A stretch of 64,000 bases of DNA from Pseudomonas shahriarae (GCF_014268455.2 NZ_CP077085.1:2170001-2234000); one strand, 5' to 3'. Numbered from the stretch's first letter, positions 18,452-28,366 are shown. The notes: a model not told the origin generated them from the letters alone. Numbers and translations: made by a program.

Positions 18452-20446
18452 ATGGATAAATTACGGGCATATTTGCTGAGCCTTCCTCGCAGACGCAAAC
18501 GCATCCTCCAGGTCATTGCCGACATCGTGCTGGTCTGGCTCGCCCTCTGGATGGCATTTGTGGTTCGTCTGGGGATCGACGAGTTGGTCAACCCCGTCGT
18601 GTTGCATTCATGGCTGTTCATCAGCGCGCCAATCGTCTCGATCCCGCTGTTTATTCGTTTTGGCATGTATCGCGCCGTGATGCGGTACTTCGGTAACGAT
18701 GCGCTTATCGCGATTATCAAGGCGGTCAGCCTGTCGGCGTTGATCTTGGGGGTTGTAGTCTATTGGTACAGCAACCACGAGAACGTCGTACCACGCTCTA
18801 TCGTGTTCAACTACTGGTGGCTCAGCCTGATCATGATTGGTGGTTTGCGCCTGGCCATGCGCCAGTACTTTCTGGGGGATTGGTTTGCAGCAGCCCAGTA
18901 TGTGCCGTTTACCAGTCGCGATGATGGCCTGACCAAGGTTGCGATCTACGGCGCAGGTGCTGCCGGCAATCAACTGGTGGCTGCGCTTCGCATGGGGCGG
19001 GTCATGCGTCCGGTGGCGTTTATCGATGACGACAGCAGTATTTCCGATCGCGTCATCTCCGGCCTCCAAGTGTTCAAGCCCAAGCACATTCAACAGATGA
19101 TCGACACCACGGGGGCTCAGGAAATCCTGTTGGCCATTCCGTCGTCCAATCGTGCGCGGCGGCGCGAGATTCTCGGCCTGTTGGAAGGGTTCCCGCTGCA
19201 CGTACGGAGTGTGCCGGGTTTCATGGATCTTGCCAGCGGCCGGGTGAAGGTCGATGACATTCAGGAAGTAGACATTGCCGACTTGCTCGGGCGGGATGCC
19301 GTGCCTGCCCAGGGCGATTTGCTGGAGCATTGCATCAAAGGTCAGAGCGTGCTCGTCACGGGGGCGGGCGGTTCGATTGGTTCGGAGCTTTGCCGCCAGA
19401 TCCTGGCATTGCGTCCTACTACCTTGTTGCTGTTCGAGCACAGTGAATTCAACCTTTACAGCATTCTGTCCGAGCTTGAGCAGCGCATCACTCGTGAGTC
19501 GCTGCCTGTTCGCTTGCTACCGATCCTAGGCTCGGTACGCAACCAGGCAAAATTGCTCGACGTGATGAAGACCTGGCATGTTGATACGGTCTACCACGCG
19601 GCAGCCTACAAACATGTACCGATGGTTGAGCACAACATTGCCGAGGGTGTCCTTAACAATGTCATTGGTACATTGAATACCGCCCAGGCGGCGCTTCAGG
19701 CGGGGGTCTCCAACTTTGTGCTGATCTCCACGGACAAGGCTGTGCGCCCGACCAATGTCATGGGCAGTACCAAGCGTTTGGCCGAGTTGACGTTGCAGGC
19801 GTTGAGCCGTGAGTTGGCCCCGGTATTGTTTGGCGACAAGGCTAATATTTCCCGCGTCAACAAGACCCGTTTCACCATGGTTCGCTTTGGCAATGTATTG
19901 GGCTCGTCTGGCTCGGTTATTCCGTTGTTTCACAAGCAGATCAAATCTGGTGGGCCGCTTACGGTCACTCACCCCAAGATCACGCGTTACTTCATGACTA
20001 TTCCCGAAGCGGCCCAGTTGGTGATCCAGGCGGGCTCTATGGGGCAGGGCGGAGATGTGTTCGTGCTCGATATGGGCGAGCCGGTAAGAATCGTCGAGCT
20101 GGCAGAGAAGATGATTCATCTGTCTGGCTTGAGTGTTCGCTCGGATAGAAACCCTCATGGTGATATTGCCATTGAGTTCACCGGGTTGCGTCCCGGTGAA
20201 AAACTCTACGAAGAACTGCTGATTGGCGACAACGTAGTGGCCACCCAGCATCCGATGATCATGAGTGCCAACGAGGATCATCTGGATTGGGAGATACTTA
20301 AAGGGAAGTTGACAGAGCTACTCGCGGCGGTCGACGCGGACGACTACAGCAGGGTCCGTCAACTGCTACGCGATACAGTCAGTGGATATGCTCCGGATGG
20401 CGAGATCGTGGACTGGATCTACCAGCAGCGTCGCCTGGAGCCTTAG
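18452..20446 (+). CDS. wbpM: UDP-GlcNAc 4,6-dehydratase WbpM
   Basis: Inner-membrane SDR enzyme of 664 residues giving UDP-4-keto-6-deoxy-GlcNAc for FucNAc/QuiNAc synthesis. The N-terminal part has four membrane spans (about 18-40, 48-70, 90-112, 120-140). A Rossmann-like domain (VAIYGAGAAGNQLVAAL) follows, then the catalytic domain with VLVTGAGGSIGSELC near residue 300. The family's altered triad is seen in STDKAVRPTNVMGSTKR, where Met replaces the usual Tyr. Length and order are standard for WbpM. It closes the O-antigen locus in pseudomonads. Confidence 0.96.
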   Translation: MDKLRAYLLSLPRRRKRILQVIADIVLVWLALWMAFVVRLGIDELVNPVVLHSWLFISAPIVSIPLFIRFGMYRAVMRYFGNDALIAIIKAVSLSALILGVVVYWYSNHENVVPRSIVFNYWWLSLIMIGGLRLAMRQYFLGDWFAAAQYVPFTSRDDGLTKVAIYGAGAAGNQLVAALRMGRVMRPVAFIDDDSSISDRVISGLQVFKPKHIQQMIDTTGAQEILLAIPSSNRARRREILGLLEGFPLHVRSVPGFMDLASGRVKVDDIQEVDIADLLGRDAVPAQGDLLEHCIKGQSVLVTGAGGSIGSELCRQILALRPTTLLLFEHSEFNLYSILSELEQRITRESLPVRLLPILGSVRNQAKLLDVMKTWHVDTVYHAAAYKHVPMVEHNIAEGVLNNVIGTLNTAQAALQAGVSNFVLISTDKAVRPTNVMGSTKRLAELTLQALSRELAPVLFGDKANISRVNKTRFTMVRFGNVLGSSGSVIPLFHKQIKSGGPLTVTHPKITRYFMTIPEAAQLVIQAGSMGQGGDVFVLDMGEPVRIVELAEKMIHLSGLSVRSDRNPHGDIAIEFTGLRPGEKLYEELLIGDNVVATQHPMIMSANEDHLDWEILKGKLTELLAAVDADDYSRVRQLLRDTVSGYAPDGEIVDWIYQQRRLEP

Positions 20447-20497
20447 TGCGCATAGTGTGCGTAAATGTTGCCAGGCATAATGCCTGGCAAGTTGGCT

Positions 20498-21016
20498 TTA
20501 TATTTTGCTCGATAGACGGAGTCTGGTTTTATTGACTGCGTCTTTGGTGATTTCAAAGAGAAAATCGAGTTCGGTTTCACCTGTCTTGATTGCTCCCATT
20601 TTCTCATGAAAGGAAATGACTCGATCATTTCCTTTTCTAACATCAAAGTGTGATTTTTCAAATTCGAGATTTTCAAAGGCAAACTGATAAACCAGGAACG
20701 CACTTTCCAGGGCTGCATATCTGGTCTTGTCTTCGTTGAGAATCCAACTTCCCCAACAAAATGAATTTCCTTTGAAGTCATAAAGTCTGACTGTGCCGCA
20801 AGGTACGCCATCAAGGCGTTCAATAATGAAGTAATATTGAATGCCTTTCTGCTCATCGCCCTTGTACTTGTTGATCCACTCTCTTTGAGCCTCAATACTT
20901 GGGTTTACAGAAGAGAGGAACTGGTTGTAATTGTTATCGAGGCGCAGTTTCAGAACAAATTCGGCATCGCTCTCTTCGATGAGTCGCAGCCTTACAGTTT
21001 TTGATTCTAAGTTCAT
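20498..21016 (-). CDS. GNAT-family N-acetyltransferase
   Basis: Protein of 172 residues with an RLRLIEESDAEFVLKLR start, a PCGTVRLYD strand and the acetyl-CoA region around VRKGNDRVISFHEKMGAI. This is the RimJ/RimL or PseH-like GNAT shape. The codons are AT-rich, unlike the housekeeping genes around it, and it lies opposite wbpM, so it probably came with the O-antigen locus. The amino sugar made by the cluster needs N-acylation and no FdtC-like enzyme is present, so this protein is a candidate. That role is inference only. Confidence 0.75.
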   Translation of the reverse strand: MNLESKTVRLRLIEESDAEFVLKLRLDNNYNQFLSSVNPSIEAQREWINKYKGDEQKGIQYYFIIERLDGVPCGTVRLYDFKGNSFCWGSWILNEDKTRYAALESAFLVYQFAFENLEFEKSHFDVRKGNDRVISFHEKMGAIKTGETELDFLFEITKDAVNKTRLRLSSKI

Positions 21017-21327
21017 GTTTTTTCCGTTTAACTGGTCGCGTTAATATATGGTACATGGTTTTTTTGCAGGCGCTGGTTCGAATTTTTGCTTCGGGCTGAC
21101 GATGCTTAGGGCCGGATAGACATGATACGTTCCTATGTCTTAGTCGAAAAGTTCTATCTATAGTCCAATCTGGAGATTATCGAAATCATTTGTCGATTTT
21201 TGAGCGCTAAATCGGGTATCGCTACATCTTGCAATACCTCTATTTTTGACACCCTCCTCACATCGCCTAAGTTTGAAAAGCAGCTTCGGAAAGCTGCTTT
21301 TCCCATTGATGTCATGGAGCGTCTCTA
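21017..21327. other. Intergenic region between the GNAT gene and comEA
   Basis: 311 bases, AT-rich on the left, with no ORF of note. It should contain the divergent promoters of both genes. A strong hairpin at 21275-21302 lies 25 bases before comEA. Confidence 0.4.
21275..21302. terminator. Strong hairpin upstream of comEA, probable terminator
   Basis: A perfect 12-bp stem GAAAAGCAGCTT/AAGCTGCTTTTC with a CGGA loop. The stem itself carries T and A runs on both sides, so it could stop transcription in either direction. Confidence 0.6.
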
Positions 21328-21663
21328 ATGCGTAGATCCGTTTTTTCCTCCCTGCTTTTTGCCTTCCTCACCAGCCTGTCCGCCGCGTCGATCGCTGCCC
21401 CATCGGCCAGGCCCGAGACGCCGCAGCCGCTCGCGGCCCAGTTGAGTGCAAGCGAACAACCCACCCCCAAGGTCAACCTCAACGCAGCAGACGCTGAAAC
21501 CCTGCGCCGTGATCTGTTCGGCATTGGCGCCGCCAAGGCCAAGGCGATCATTGCTTATCGCGAGTCCAATGGATCGTTCACGGTGGTGGATGAGTTGCTG
21601 GAAGTGAAGGGGATTGGCAAGTCGCTGCTGGAGAAGAATCGCGACAGGCTGGAGGTTAAGTAA
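21328..21663 (+). CDS. ComEA-like helix-hairpin-helix DNA-binding protein
   Basis: Protein of 111 residues with a cleavable signal peptide (SVFSSLLFAFLTSLSAASIAA, about residues 4-24). The C-terminal tandem HhH domain shows as VNLNAADAETLRRDLFGIG and VDELLEVKGIGKSLLEKN. ComEA proteins bind incoming DNA in the periplasm during transformation. A comEA-like gene beside wbpM is the usual arrangement in Pseudomonas. No other competence genes are nearby. Confidence 0.92.
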   Translation: MRRSVFSSLLFAFLTSLSAASIAAPSARPETPQPLAAQLSASEQPTPKVNLNAADAETLRRDLFGIGAAKAKAIIAYRESNGSFTVVDELLEVKGIGKSLLEKNRDRLEVK

Positions 21664-21673
21664 TCAAGGCAGG

Positions 21674-21700
21674 AGGCCGGTCATTGACCGGCCTTTTTTA
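21674..21700 (+). terminator. comEA terminator, overlapping the tetR 3' end
   Basis: The stem AGGCCGGTCA/TGACCGGCCT is followed by six T residues. The stem and T run also encode the last codons (KKAGQ and stop) of the convergent TetR gene. Confidence 0.85.
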
Positions 21701-22271
21701 TGTCTGCCGGGGCTGTATTGATCCCGGTTTTCAGGTTTTCTCGCACTACGTCGAGGATGCGTGTCGCCAGTTCCGGGTTTTCGACACTGCGCGCCAGGAC
21801 CAATGCCCCCACCAGTGTCGACATCATCACCAGGCTTTGTTCATCGGCATTGGGGCTGCCCAATGCGGTTTCGATTTGCTTGAGCCGGGCGTCGAGGACT
21901 GTATCGGTGGTGGGGCTCTGTTGCCCGCGCTGTCCCAGCTCCGAGGACATGGTGGGCAACGGGCAGCCTTGGTCGGGGGAGGTGTGATGCCACTCTGACA
22001 GGTAACTGTCGATAAAGGCTTCCAGTGGTCGTTCCTGGTTGAAGAGCATCGCGCAATGCGCGTCCAGTTCGGCGGAGGCGGCTTGCAGGGCCTTTTCCAC
22101 CAGTTCGTTCTTGGATTTGAAGTGGGCGTAGAACCCGCCATGGGTCAGGTTCAAGGCTTTCATCAGGGGTTGCAGGCCGGTGGCGCCAATGCCGTCGCGG
22201 CGAAAGCGCACCGACGCCTCTTTAATGATGCGCTGGTGGGTTTGAGCTTTGTGATTGTGCGAGTAGCGCAT
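21681..22271 (-). CDS. TetR/AcrR-family transcriptional regulator
   Basis: Repressor-type protein of 196 residues. The N-terminal HTH is seen at residues 14-60 (HQRIIKEASVRFRRDGIGAT, then LTHGGFYAHFKSKNELV). The C-terminal ligand domain has one Cys (GCPLPTMSSELGQR), a pattern found in the TetR_C NemR-like group. No target gene is evident next to it. It converges on comEA. Confidence 0.9.
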   Translation of the reverse strand: MRYSHNHKAQTHQRIIKEASVRFRRDGIGATGLQPLMKALNLTHGGFYAHFKSKNELVEKALQAASAELDAHCAMLFNQERPLEAFIDSYLSEWHHTSPDQGCPLPTMSSELGQRGQQSPTTDTVLDARLKQIETALGSPNADEQSLVMMSTLVGALVLARSVENPELATRILDVVRENLKTGINTAPADIKKAGQ

Positions 22272-22405
22272 GAGAGGGCCCTCTGAAACATGGGGCCATA
22301 TTAACCAAGGTTTGGTGCTGTTTCGCGGACCGATTACAAATTTGCCCTAATCTAGATCGACTCGCCTGGCGTGCTGCCGGTAACGGTCAGCACGGGGCGT
22401 TTGTT

Positions 22406-22573
22406 TCAGCGATCCTGCGCATCCTTGGCGTCGGCCTGAGCATTGCGCTCGGCGACGCGTTTGCGTTGTTCGTCGGTCAGTTCCACTTTGTTGGCGCTGT
22501 CACGCAGCATCAGCAAGCCACCAACGATCGAACCGATGGCGACCACCATGATCAACCAGGCATACCAGGGCAT
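22406..22573 (-). CDS. Small DUF2897-like membrane protein
   Basis: Protein of 55 residues, MPWYAWLIMVVAIGSIVGGL, with one membrane span followed by a charged tail (VELTDEQRKRVAERNAQADA). ATG 22573 has a good AAGGAGAG site. A longer in-frame start at 22621 would add 16 residues with no ribosome-binding site. The family name is from the general pattern and its function is unknown. Confidence 0.75.
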   Translation of the reverse strand: MPWYAWLIMVVAIGSIVGGLLMLRDSANKVELTDEQRKRVAERNAQADAKDAQDR

Positions 22574-22684
22574 AGGGCTCTCCTTGAGGCCGACTGCCGT
22601 GGGGAAGATTCCCCACGGCACTATCAGCTTTGAGTGACGGCTTTCGTCAGTCGTTCCATTGTAGGCCCGTTCTGCCTCGCTGGT

Positions 22685-24049
22685 TTAGAGCCCGGTCAAC
22701 ATCGCATCCGCTGGCGCATCGGCGCGGTCTTGGGCGGTCAGTTGGAAGTAGATGAAACCTGCGGCCATGAACCCGAGGAAGATCAGGCCGATCAGGGTAT
22801 TGAACCACGCCATGGCCACCAGGCAGACCAGCGCCAGGATCAGCGCAATGGCCGGCACGATCGGGTAGCCCGGCGCGCGGAAGGTGCGTTCCAGCAACGG
22901 TTCGCTCTTACGCAGCTTGAACAGGCTGAGCATGCTCATGATGTACATGACGATGGCGCCGAACACGGCCATGGTGATCATCGCGGCGGTCAGGGTCATG
23001 CCGCCGAGGTTGATCAGGCCGTCGCTGTAGATGGCGGCGATGCCCACCACGCCGCCGGCGAGGATCGCCCGGTGGGGTGTCTGGAAGCGTGACAGCTTGG
23101 CCAGGGAGGAGGGCAGGTAGCCGGCGCGGGCCAGGGCGAAGAACTGGCGCGAGTAGCCGAGGATGATGCCGTGGAAGCTGGCCACCAGGCCAAACAGGCC
23201 GATCCACACCAGCATGTGCAGCCAGCCGGAGCTTTCACCCACCACGGTTTTCATTGCCTGGGGCAAGGGGTCGTTGATGTTCGACAGGGTGCGCCAGTCG
23301 CCCACGCCGCCGGCAAAGAACATTACGCCCATGGCTAGAAACACCAGGGTCAGGATGCCGCTGATGTAAGCCTTGGGAATCGTGCGCTTGGGGTCCTTGG
23401 CTTCTTCGGCGGCCATGGCGGCGCCTTCGATGGCGAGGAAGAACCAGATGGCGAAGGGGATCGCGGCAAAAATCCCGGCTATCGCCGGCGCGCCAAAGGT
23501 GTCGGCACCCGCCCAGCCGTTGAGGGCGAAGTTGCTGAAGCTGAATGCCGGTGCCACCACGCCCATAAAGACCAACAGTTCGGCCACGGCCAGCACGCAC
23601 ACCACCAGCTCGAAGGTCGCGGCCAGTTTCACCCCGAGAATATTCAAGCCCATGAACACAAAGTACGCCCCGACCGCTGCGTGTTTCGGGTCGAGTGCCG
23701 GGAATTGCACATTCAGGTAGGCGCCGATGGCCAGGGCAATCGCCGGAGGCGCGAAGACGAACTCGATCAAGGTGGCCAGCCCGGCGATCAGCCCGCCTTT
23801 CTCGCCGAACGCCCGCCGGCTGTAGGCAAACGGCCCGCCGGCATGGGGAATTGCGGTGGTCAGTTCGGTGAAGCTGAAGATGAAACAGGTGTACATGGCA
23901 GCGACCATCAATGACGTCACCAAAAAGCCCAGCGTCCCGGCCACGCCCCAGCCATAGCTCCAGCCAAAGTATTCGCCGGAGATCACCAGCCCCACGGCGA
24001 TGCCCCACAAATGCAAGGTGCCCAAGGTGGGCTTGAGTTGGGTGTTCAT
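22685..24049 (-). CDS. eat: Ethanolamine permease (APC superfamily)
   Basis: Amino-acid/ethanolamine permease of 454 residues with about twelve membrane segments. GLVISGEYFGWSYGWG, IPHAGGPFAYSRRAFGEKG and EEAKDPKRTIPKAYI match the ethanolamine permease group. It would supply ethanolamine to EutBC ammonia-lyase, which is not in the window. The gene is transcribed away from kdp, and its upstream region is shared with a REP-type hairpin. Confidence 0.85.
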   Translation of the reverse strand: MNTQLKPTLGTLHLWGIAVGLVISGEYFGWSYGWGVAGTLGFLVTSLMVAAMYTCFIFSFTELTTAIPHAGGPFAYSRRAFGEKGGLIAGLATLIEFVFAPPAIALAIGAYLNVQFPALDPKHAAVGAYFVFMGLNILGVKLAATFELVVCVLAVAELLVFMGVVAPAFSFSNFALNGWAGADTFGAPAIAGIFAAIPFAIWFFLAIEGAAMAAEEAKDPKRTIPKAYISGILTLVFLAMGVMFFAGGVGDWRTLSNINDPLPQAMKTVVGESSGWLHMLVWIGLFGLVASFHGIILGYSRQFFALARAGYLPSSLAKLSRFQTPHRAILAGGVVGIAAIYSDGLINLGGMTLTAAMITMAVFGAIVMYIMSMLSLFKLRKSEPLLERTFRAPGYPIVPAIALILALVCLVAMAWFNTLIGLIFLGFMAAGFIYFQLTAQDRADAPADAMLTGL

Positions 24050-24213
24050 TGCGCTGCTCCCAGAACGGTTTGGAATGTTTCAGGACATTGCAGCGGCCAT
24101 GCCAGCTTGGAAAAGGGCGTCGTAAAGGGCAGGAACTGTCGCCCGGGAGATAGTTTGTTGTTTGCGACCGTAATTCCGTGCACCAGGGTAGGGCGGCGGC
24201 GGATAGGCTGATG

Positions 24214-24301
24214 CTATTGCGGGCAAGCCCGGCTGCCGCATTTGGCCGTATTCCCAAGGATGCACCCGGTCAACTGTGGGAGCCGGGCTTGCCCGCGATA
24301 G
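24214..24301. repeat. REP-type inverted repeat
   Basis: The arm CTATTGCGGGCAAGCCCGGCT at 24214-24234 (near GCGGGCAAGCCCG) is mirrored by AGCCGGGCTTGCCCGCGAT at 24281-24301, with about 46 bases between. The core GCGGGCAAGCCCG recurs at 28921-28998 and, in altered form, inside the large palindrome. Confidence 0.85.
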
Positions 24302-24341
24302 CGGCCTCAACAGCCCCGAAAACCTCACGCCCAACCCACTC

Positions 24342-24391
24342 TTTACGCCATCTTTACGCCCCCTCCACCCCCTCGCCCTCGTTCCTTTACG
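24342..24391 (+). promoter_or_regulatory. Candidate KdpE-binding repeats upstream of kdpF
   Basis: TTTACG occurs at 24342, 24353 and 24386. The first two are 11 bp apart, one helical turn, as in the T-rich direct repeats of known KdpE sites. They lie 60-110 bases before kdpF, where an activator would bind. The assignment is inferred from spacing and position. Confidence 0.4.
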
Positions 24392-24449
24392 CCCCTTCTG
24401 CGGACAATACCTCCATACGCGGCAGTCGCCGTCTGACGGAGAAACTTCC

Positions 24450-24539
24450 ATGAGTGTTCTGGATGGGGTGTCACTGCTATTGGCCGTGGCGCTATTCATT
24501 TATCTGCTGGTCGCGCTGTTGCGCGCGGATCGGGGCTAG
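24450..24539 (+). CDS. kdpF: K+-transporting ATPase subunit KdpF
   Basis: Peptide of 29 residues with a single membrane span (VSLLLAVALFIYLLVALLRA), ending DRG. Length and sequence match KdpF, a stabilising subunit of the Kdp complex. It starts at ATG 24450 and ends eight bases before kdpA. Confidence 0.93.
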   Translation: MSVLDGVSLLLAVALFIYLLVALLRADRG

Positions 24540-24547
24540 GAGCGGCT

Positions 24548-26242
24548 ATGCACAGTTATGACTATTGGCTGATCATCGCCTTCTTTGCCGTGGTGCTGGT
24601 TCCAGCGCCATTTCTGGGGCGGTTCTACTACAAGGTGATGGAAGGGCAGCGCACTTGGCTTACGCCAGTGTTCGGGCCGGTCGAGCGCGTATGTTATCGC
24701 TTGGCCGGGGTCGATGCGCAACAAGAGCAAAGTTGGCAGAAGTACGCCCTGGCCCTGCTGGCTTTCAACCTGTCGGGCTTTTTGTTGTTGTTTACGATCC
24801 TGTTGTTTCAGGGCTACCTGCCGCTTAACCCGCAGCAGTTGCCTGGGCAGGAGTGGACGCAGGCGTTCAATACCGCCGTCAGTTTTATGACCAACACTAA
24901 CTGGCAGTCCTACAGCGGTGAAGCCAGCCTCAGCTACCTGAGCCAGATGGCCGGCCTGACCGTGCAGAACTTTGTCAGTGCCGCCACCGGCCTGGCGGTG
25001 CTTGTCGCCCTTTGCCGTGGGATTGGTCGCAAGTCCGCCAGCACCCTGGGCAATTTCTGGGTGGATATGACCCGCGCCACCCTCTATGGCTTGCTGCCAT
25101 TGTGCCTGGTGCTGGCGTTGTTTTTGGTCTGGCAGGGCGTGCCACAGACCTTCGCTCACTATGTTGATGCCCTGACGATGCAAGGCGTTGATCAGGTGAT
25201 CCCACTCGGCCCGGCCGCCAGCCAGATTGCGATCAAGCAACTGGGGACCAACGGCGGTGGCTTCTTCGGGGTCAACTCGGCGCACCCGTTCGAAGATCCG
25301 ACGGCCTGGGCCAACCTGTTTGAAGTGGCGGCGATCATCCTGATCCCGGCGGCTCTGGTGTTTACCTTCGGCCATTACGTCAAGGATCTGCGCCAGAGCC
25401 GGGCGATTCTCGGCTGCATGCTCGCGTTGTTCCTGATTGGCGGCTCGGTGTCGCTGTGGTCCGAGCACCAGCCCAATCCGACCCTGAACAACCCGGCCGT
25501 CGAGCAGACTGCACCGCTGGAAGGCAAGGAAGTGCGTTTCGGCACCACTGCCACCGTGTTGTGGTCGGTGACCACCACGGCAGCGTCCAACGGTTCGGTC
25601 AACGGCATGCAGGACAGCCTCAGCCCCCTGAGCGGGATGGTGGCGCTGGTCAATATGATGGTCGGCGAAGTGATCTTCGGCGGCGTCGGTGCCGGTATGT
25701 ACGGCATGTTGCTCAACGTGCTGATCGCGGTGTTCCTCGCCGGCTTGATGATTGGTCGCACTCCGGAATACCTCGGCAAGAAACTCCAGGCCCGGGAAGT
25801 GCAACTGCTGGTGGTGACCCTGTTGGTGATGCCCGTTGGCGTACTGGTGCTCGGCGCGATTGCCACCAGCGTGCCGGCCACTGCTGCAACCATCAGCAAC
25901 CCCGGCCCCCACGGCTTCAGCCAGTTGCTCTATGGCTACACCTCGGCCAGTGCCAACAACGGTTCGGCCTTTGGTGGCCTGGGCGCCAATACCCCGTTTC
26001 ATAACCTGATGCTGGGCTTGGGCATGTTGATCGGGCGCTTCGGCTACATCCTCCCGATCCTGGCCCTCGCCGGCAGCCTGGCGATGAAGAAAAGCGCACC
26101 GATTGGCCAGGACAGTTTTCCGACCCACGGCCCGTTGTTCGTGACGTTGTTGACCGTGACCATTTTGCTGGTGGGCGGCCTGACCTTCCTGCCGGCGCTG
26201 GCACTGGGCCCTATCGCTGAACACTTGAGCATGGGCTTCTAA
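24548..26242 (+). CDS. kdpA: K+-transporting ATPase subunit KdpA
   Basis: Channel-like subunit of 564 residues that binds and passes K+ in the high-affinity KdpFABC pump. Selectivity-filter segments are seen: [29 protein letters not shown] and [15 protein letters not shown]. About ten membrane spans. ATG 24548 follows AGGAG. It is the second gene of kdpFABC. Confidence 0.97.
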   Translation: MHSYDYWLIIAFFAVVLVPAPFLGRFYYKVMEGQRTWLTPVFGPVERVCYRLAGVDAQQEQSWQKYALALLAFNLSGFLLLFTILLFQGYLPLNPQQLPGQEWTQAFNTAVSFMTNTNWQSYSGEASLSYLSQMAGLTVQNFVSAATGLAVLVALCRGIGRKSASTLGNFWVDMTRATLYGLLPLCLVLALFLVWQGVPQTFAHYVDALTMQGVDQVIPLGPAASQIAIKQLGTNGGGFFGVNSAHPFEDPTAWANLFEVAAIILIPAALVFTFGHYVKDLRQSRAILGCMLALFLIGGSVSLWSEHQPNPTLNNPAVEQTAPLEGKEVRFGTTATVLWSVTTTAASNGSVNGMQDSLSPLSGMVALVNMMVGEVIFGGVGAGMYGMLLNVLIAVFLAGLMIGRTPEYLGKKLQAREVQLLVVTLLVMPVGVLVLGAIATSVPATAATISNPGPHGFSQLLYGYTSASANNGSAFGGLGANTPFHNLMLGLGMLIGRFGYILPILALAGSLAMKKSAPIGQDSFPTHGPLFVTLLTVTILLVGGLTFLPALALGPIAEHLSMGF

Positions 26243-26247
26243 GGGGT

Positions 26248-28311
26248 ATGAACATGAATATGCCTGTAAACAATGCTGCTCCGGTCAAGACTCAGGAGTC
26301 GGCCAAGACCGCGATCTCGGCCCTGTGGCGCCCGGCGCTGATCCAGGCGTTCGTCAAGCTGGACCCGCGCCAGTTGAAGCGTTCGCCGGTGATGCTGGTG
26401 GTCGAGCTGACCGCGATCCTCACCACCGTGCTGTGCCTGGTGCCGGACAGCAGCGTGCCGACCTTTGTCGCGGTGCAGATTGCCCTGTGGCTGTGGTTCA
26501 CCGTGCTGTTCGCCAACTTCGCCGAAGCCTTGGCCGAGGGCCGTGGCAAGGCCCGTGCCGACAGCCTCAAGGCTGGCAGTGAAGGCCTGAGTGCACGACG
26601 CCAGGAGGCAGACGGCAGCTTCACGGTAGTGCCCGCCACCAGCCTGCGCAAAGGTGATGTGGTGCGGGTTGCGGCCGGGGAAATGATCCCCGGCGACGGT
26701 GAAGTCATCGAGGGTATTGCGGCGGTCAATGAAGCGGCGATTACCGGTGAATCCGCACCGGTGATCCGCGAATCCGGCGGTGACCGCTCGGCCGTCACCG
26801 GCAATACCCGGCTGGTCTCGGACTGGCTGGTGATTCGTATCACCGCCAACCCCGGTGAATCGACACTCGACCGCATGATCGCCCTGGTGGAAGGCGCCAA
26901 ACGCCAGAAAACCCCCAACGAAGTGGCGCTGGATATCCTGCTGATCGGCTTGACCATGATCTTCCTGCTGGTGGTCGTGACCTTGCAACCCTTCGCCTAT
27001 TTCGCCAATGGCAGCCTGCCCCTGGTGTTCCTGGTGGCGCTGCTGGTCACGCTGATTCCCACCACCATCGGTGGCCTGTTATCGGCCATCGGCATCGCCG
27101 GCATGGACCGCCTGGTGCGCCTCAACGTGATCGCCAAGTCCGGGCGCGCCGTGGAAGCGGCGGGGGACGTGCATGTGCTGTTGCTGGACAAGACCGGCAC
27201 CATCACCTTCGGTAACCGGCGCTGTGCAGGCATCTATGCCGCGCCTGGCGTCAATGGCAAGGAATTGGCCGAAGGCGCGCTGCTGGCCTCGCTGGCCGAC
27301 GATACGGCAGAAGGCAAATCCATCGTCGAATACCTGCGCGCCTTGCATCCTTACACCGAGCCCTCCGTGCAAGAGCTGACCGGCGTGCCGTTCAGCGCCG
27401 AAACGCGCTTGTCTGGGGTGGATTACCAGGGCCGCGTCTACCGTAAAGGCGCTGTCGATTCGCTGCTGGCGTCTATCGGTCAGCAACGCCAAGACCTGCT
27501 GCCCGCGCTGTCCCGGGAAGTCGACAAGATCGCCCAGAGCGGCGGCACTCCGTTGCTGGTGTGTGCCGACGGTAAATTGCTCGGCGCGATCCACCTCAAG
27601 GACGTGGTCAAGCCGGGTATCCGTGAGCGCTTTGCCGAGCTGCGCAAGCTGGGGATCCGCACGGTGATGGTGACCGGCGATAACCCATTGACCGCCGCCG
27701 CGATTGCCGCCGAAGCGGGTGTGGATGATGTGCTGGCGGAAGCCACGCCGGAGAAGAAACTGGCGCGCATCCGCCACGAGCAGAACGACGGGCGCCTGGT
27801 GGCCATGTGTGGCGACGGTGCCAACGACGCCCCGGCCCTGGCCCAGGCGGACGTGGGCATGGCCATGAATGACGGCACCCAGGCGGCGCGCGAAGCGGCG
27901 AACATGGTCGACCTCGACAGCGACCCGACCAAGCTGCTGGACGTGGTGCAGGTCGGCAAGGAATTGCTGGTGACCCGTGGTGCGCTGACCACCTTTTCGA
28001 TTGCCAACGACGTCGCCAAGTACTTCGCCATCCTGCCGGCGCTGTTTGCCTCGATCTACCCGCAACTGGGGGTGCTTAACGTGATGCACCTGAACAGCCC
28101 GCAGAGCGCGATCCTTTCGGCGATTGTGTTCAACGCGCTGATCATCGTGGTGCTGATCCCCCTGGCCCTGCGCGGTGTGCGGGTGCAGGCGGCGAGTGCG
28201 GCGGCGCTGCTGCGACGCAACCTGTTGATCTATGGCGTGGGCGGGCTTGTGGTGCCGTTCGCCGGGATCAAGGCGATCGACATGCTGCTGACAGCGCTGC
28301 ACCTGGTCTGA
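26248..28311 (+). CDS. kdpB: K+-transporting P-type ATPase subunit KdpB
   Basis: Catalytic P-type ATPase of 687 residues. The phosphorylation motif [14 protein letters not shown] is near residue 313, the TGES loop is in [11 protein letters not shown], and the hinge motif is [16 protein letters not shown]. KdpB couples ATP hydrolysis to K+ uptake through KdpA. The cluster of in-frame ATGs at 26248, 26254 and 26260 leaves the exact start open. The first lies closest to AAGGGG. Confidence 0.97.
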   Translation: MNMNMPVNNAAPVKTQESAKTAISALWRPALIQAFVKLDPRQLKRSPVMLVVELTAILTTVLCLVPDSSVPTFVAVQIALWLWFTVLFANFAEALAEGRGKARADSLKAGSEGLSARRQEADGSFTVVPATSLRKGDVVRVAAGEMIPGDGEVIEGIAAVNEAAITGESAPVIRESGGDRSAVTGNTRLVSDWLVIRITANPGESTLDRMIALVEGAKRQKTPNEVALDILLIGLTMIFLLVVVTLQPFAYFANGSLPLVFLVALLVTLIPTTIGGLLSAIGIAGMDRLVRLNVIAKSGRAVEAAGDVHVLLLDKTGTITFGNRRCAGIYAAPGVNGKELAEGALLASLADDTAEGKSIVEYLRALHPYTEPSVQELTGVPFSAETRLSGVDYQGRVYRKGAVDSLLASIGQQRQDLLPALSREVDKIAQSGGTPLLVCADGKLLGAIHLKDVVKPGIRERFAELRKLGIRTVMVTGDNPLTAAAIAAEAGVDDVLAEATPEKKLARIRHEQNDGRLVAMCGDGANDAPALAQADVGMAMNDGTQAAREAANMVDLDSDPTKLLDVVQVGKELLVTRGALTTFSIANDVAKYFAILPALFASIYPQLGVLNVMHLNSPQSAILSAIVFNALIIVVLIPLALRGVRVQAASAAALLRRNLLIYGVGGLVVPFAGIKAIDMLLTALHLV

Positions 28312-28319
28312 CCCAACCC

Positions 28320-28339
28320 TGTAGGAGCTGGCTCCTACA
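28320..28339. repeat. Short palindrome between kdpB and kdpC
   Basis: TGTAGGAGC/GCTCCTACA with a TG loop, a perfect 9-bp stem in the 55-base gap. It resembles the end of Pseudomonas intergenic repeats (TGTAGGAGCTGGC) and may stabilise or process the mRNA between the two genes. Confidence 0.75.
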
Positions 28340-28366
28340 GGTCACGAATCAATTGAGGAAGATGAA

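Larger units (their letters stand above)
24050..24449. other. Intergenic region eat-kdpF: REP hairpin and candidate KdpE boxes
   Basis: The 400 bases between the divergent eat and kdpF genes contain no supported ORF. They hold a REP-type inverted pair at 24214-24301 and three TTTACG repeats at 24342-24391. Confidence 0.55.

Noticed and set aside
24536..26224. 562-codon minus-strand frame opposite kdpA
   Set aside because: The product is low-complexity His/Gln/Arg-rich antisense of kdpA, a known effect of GC-rich codon bias.
27079..28302. 407-codon minus-strand frame opposite kdpB
   Set aside because: His/Arg/Gln-rich shadow of KdpB.
28320..28339. Short palindrome after kdpB as a terminator
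   Set aside because: No T tract follows and kdpC is clearly part of the same operon.
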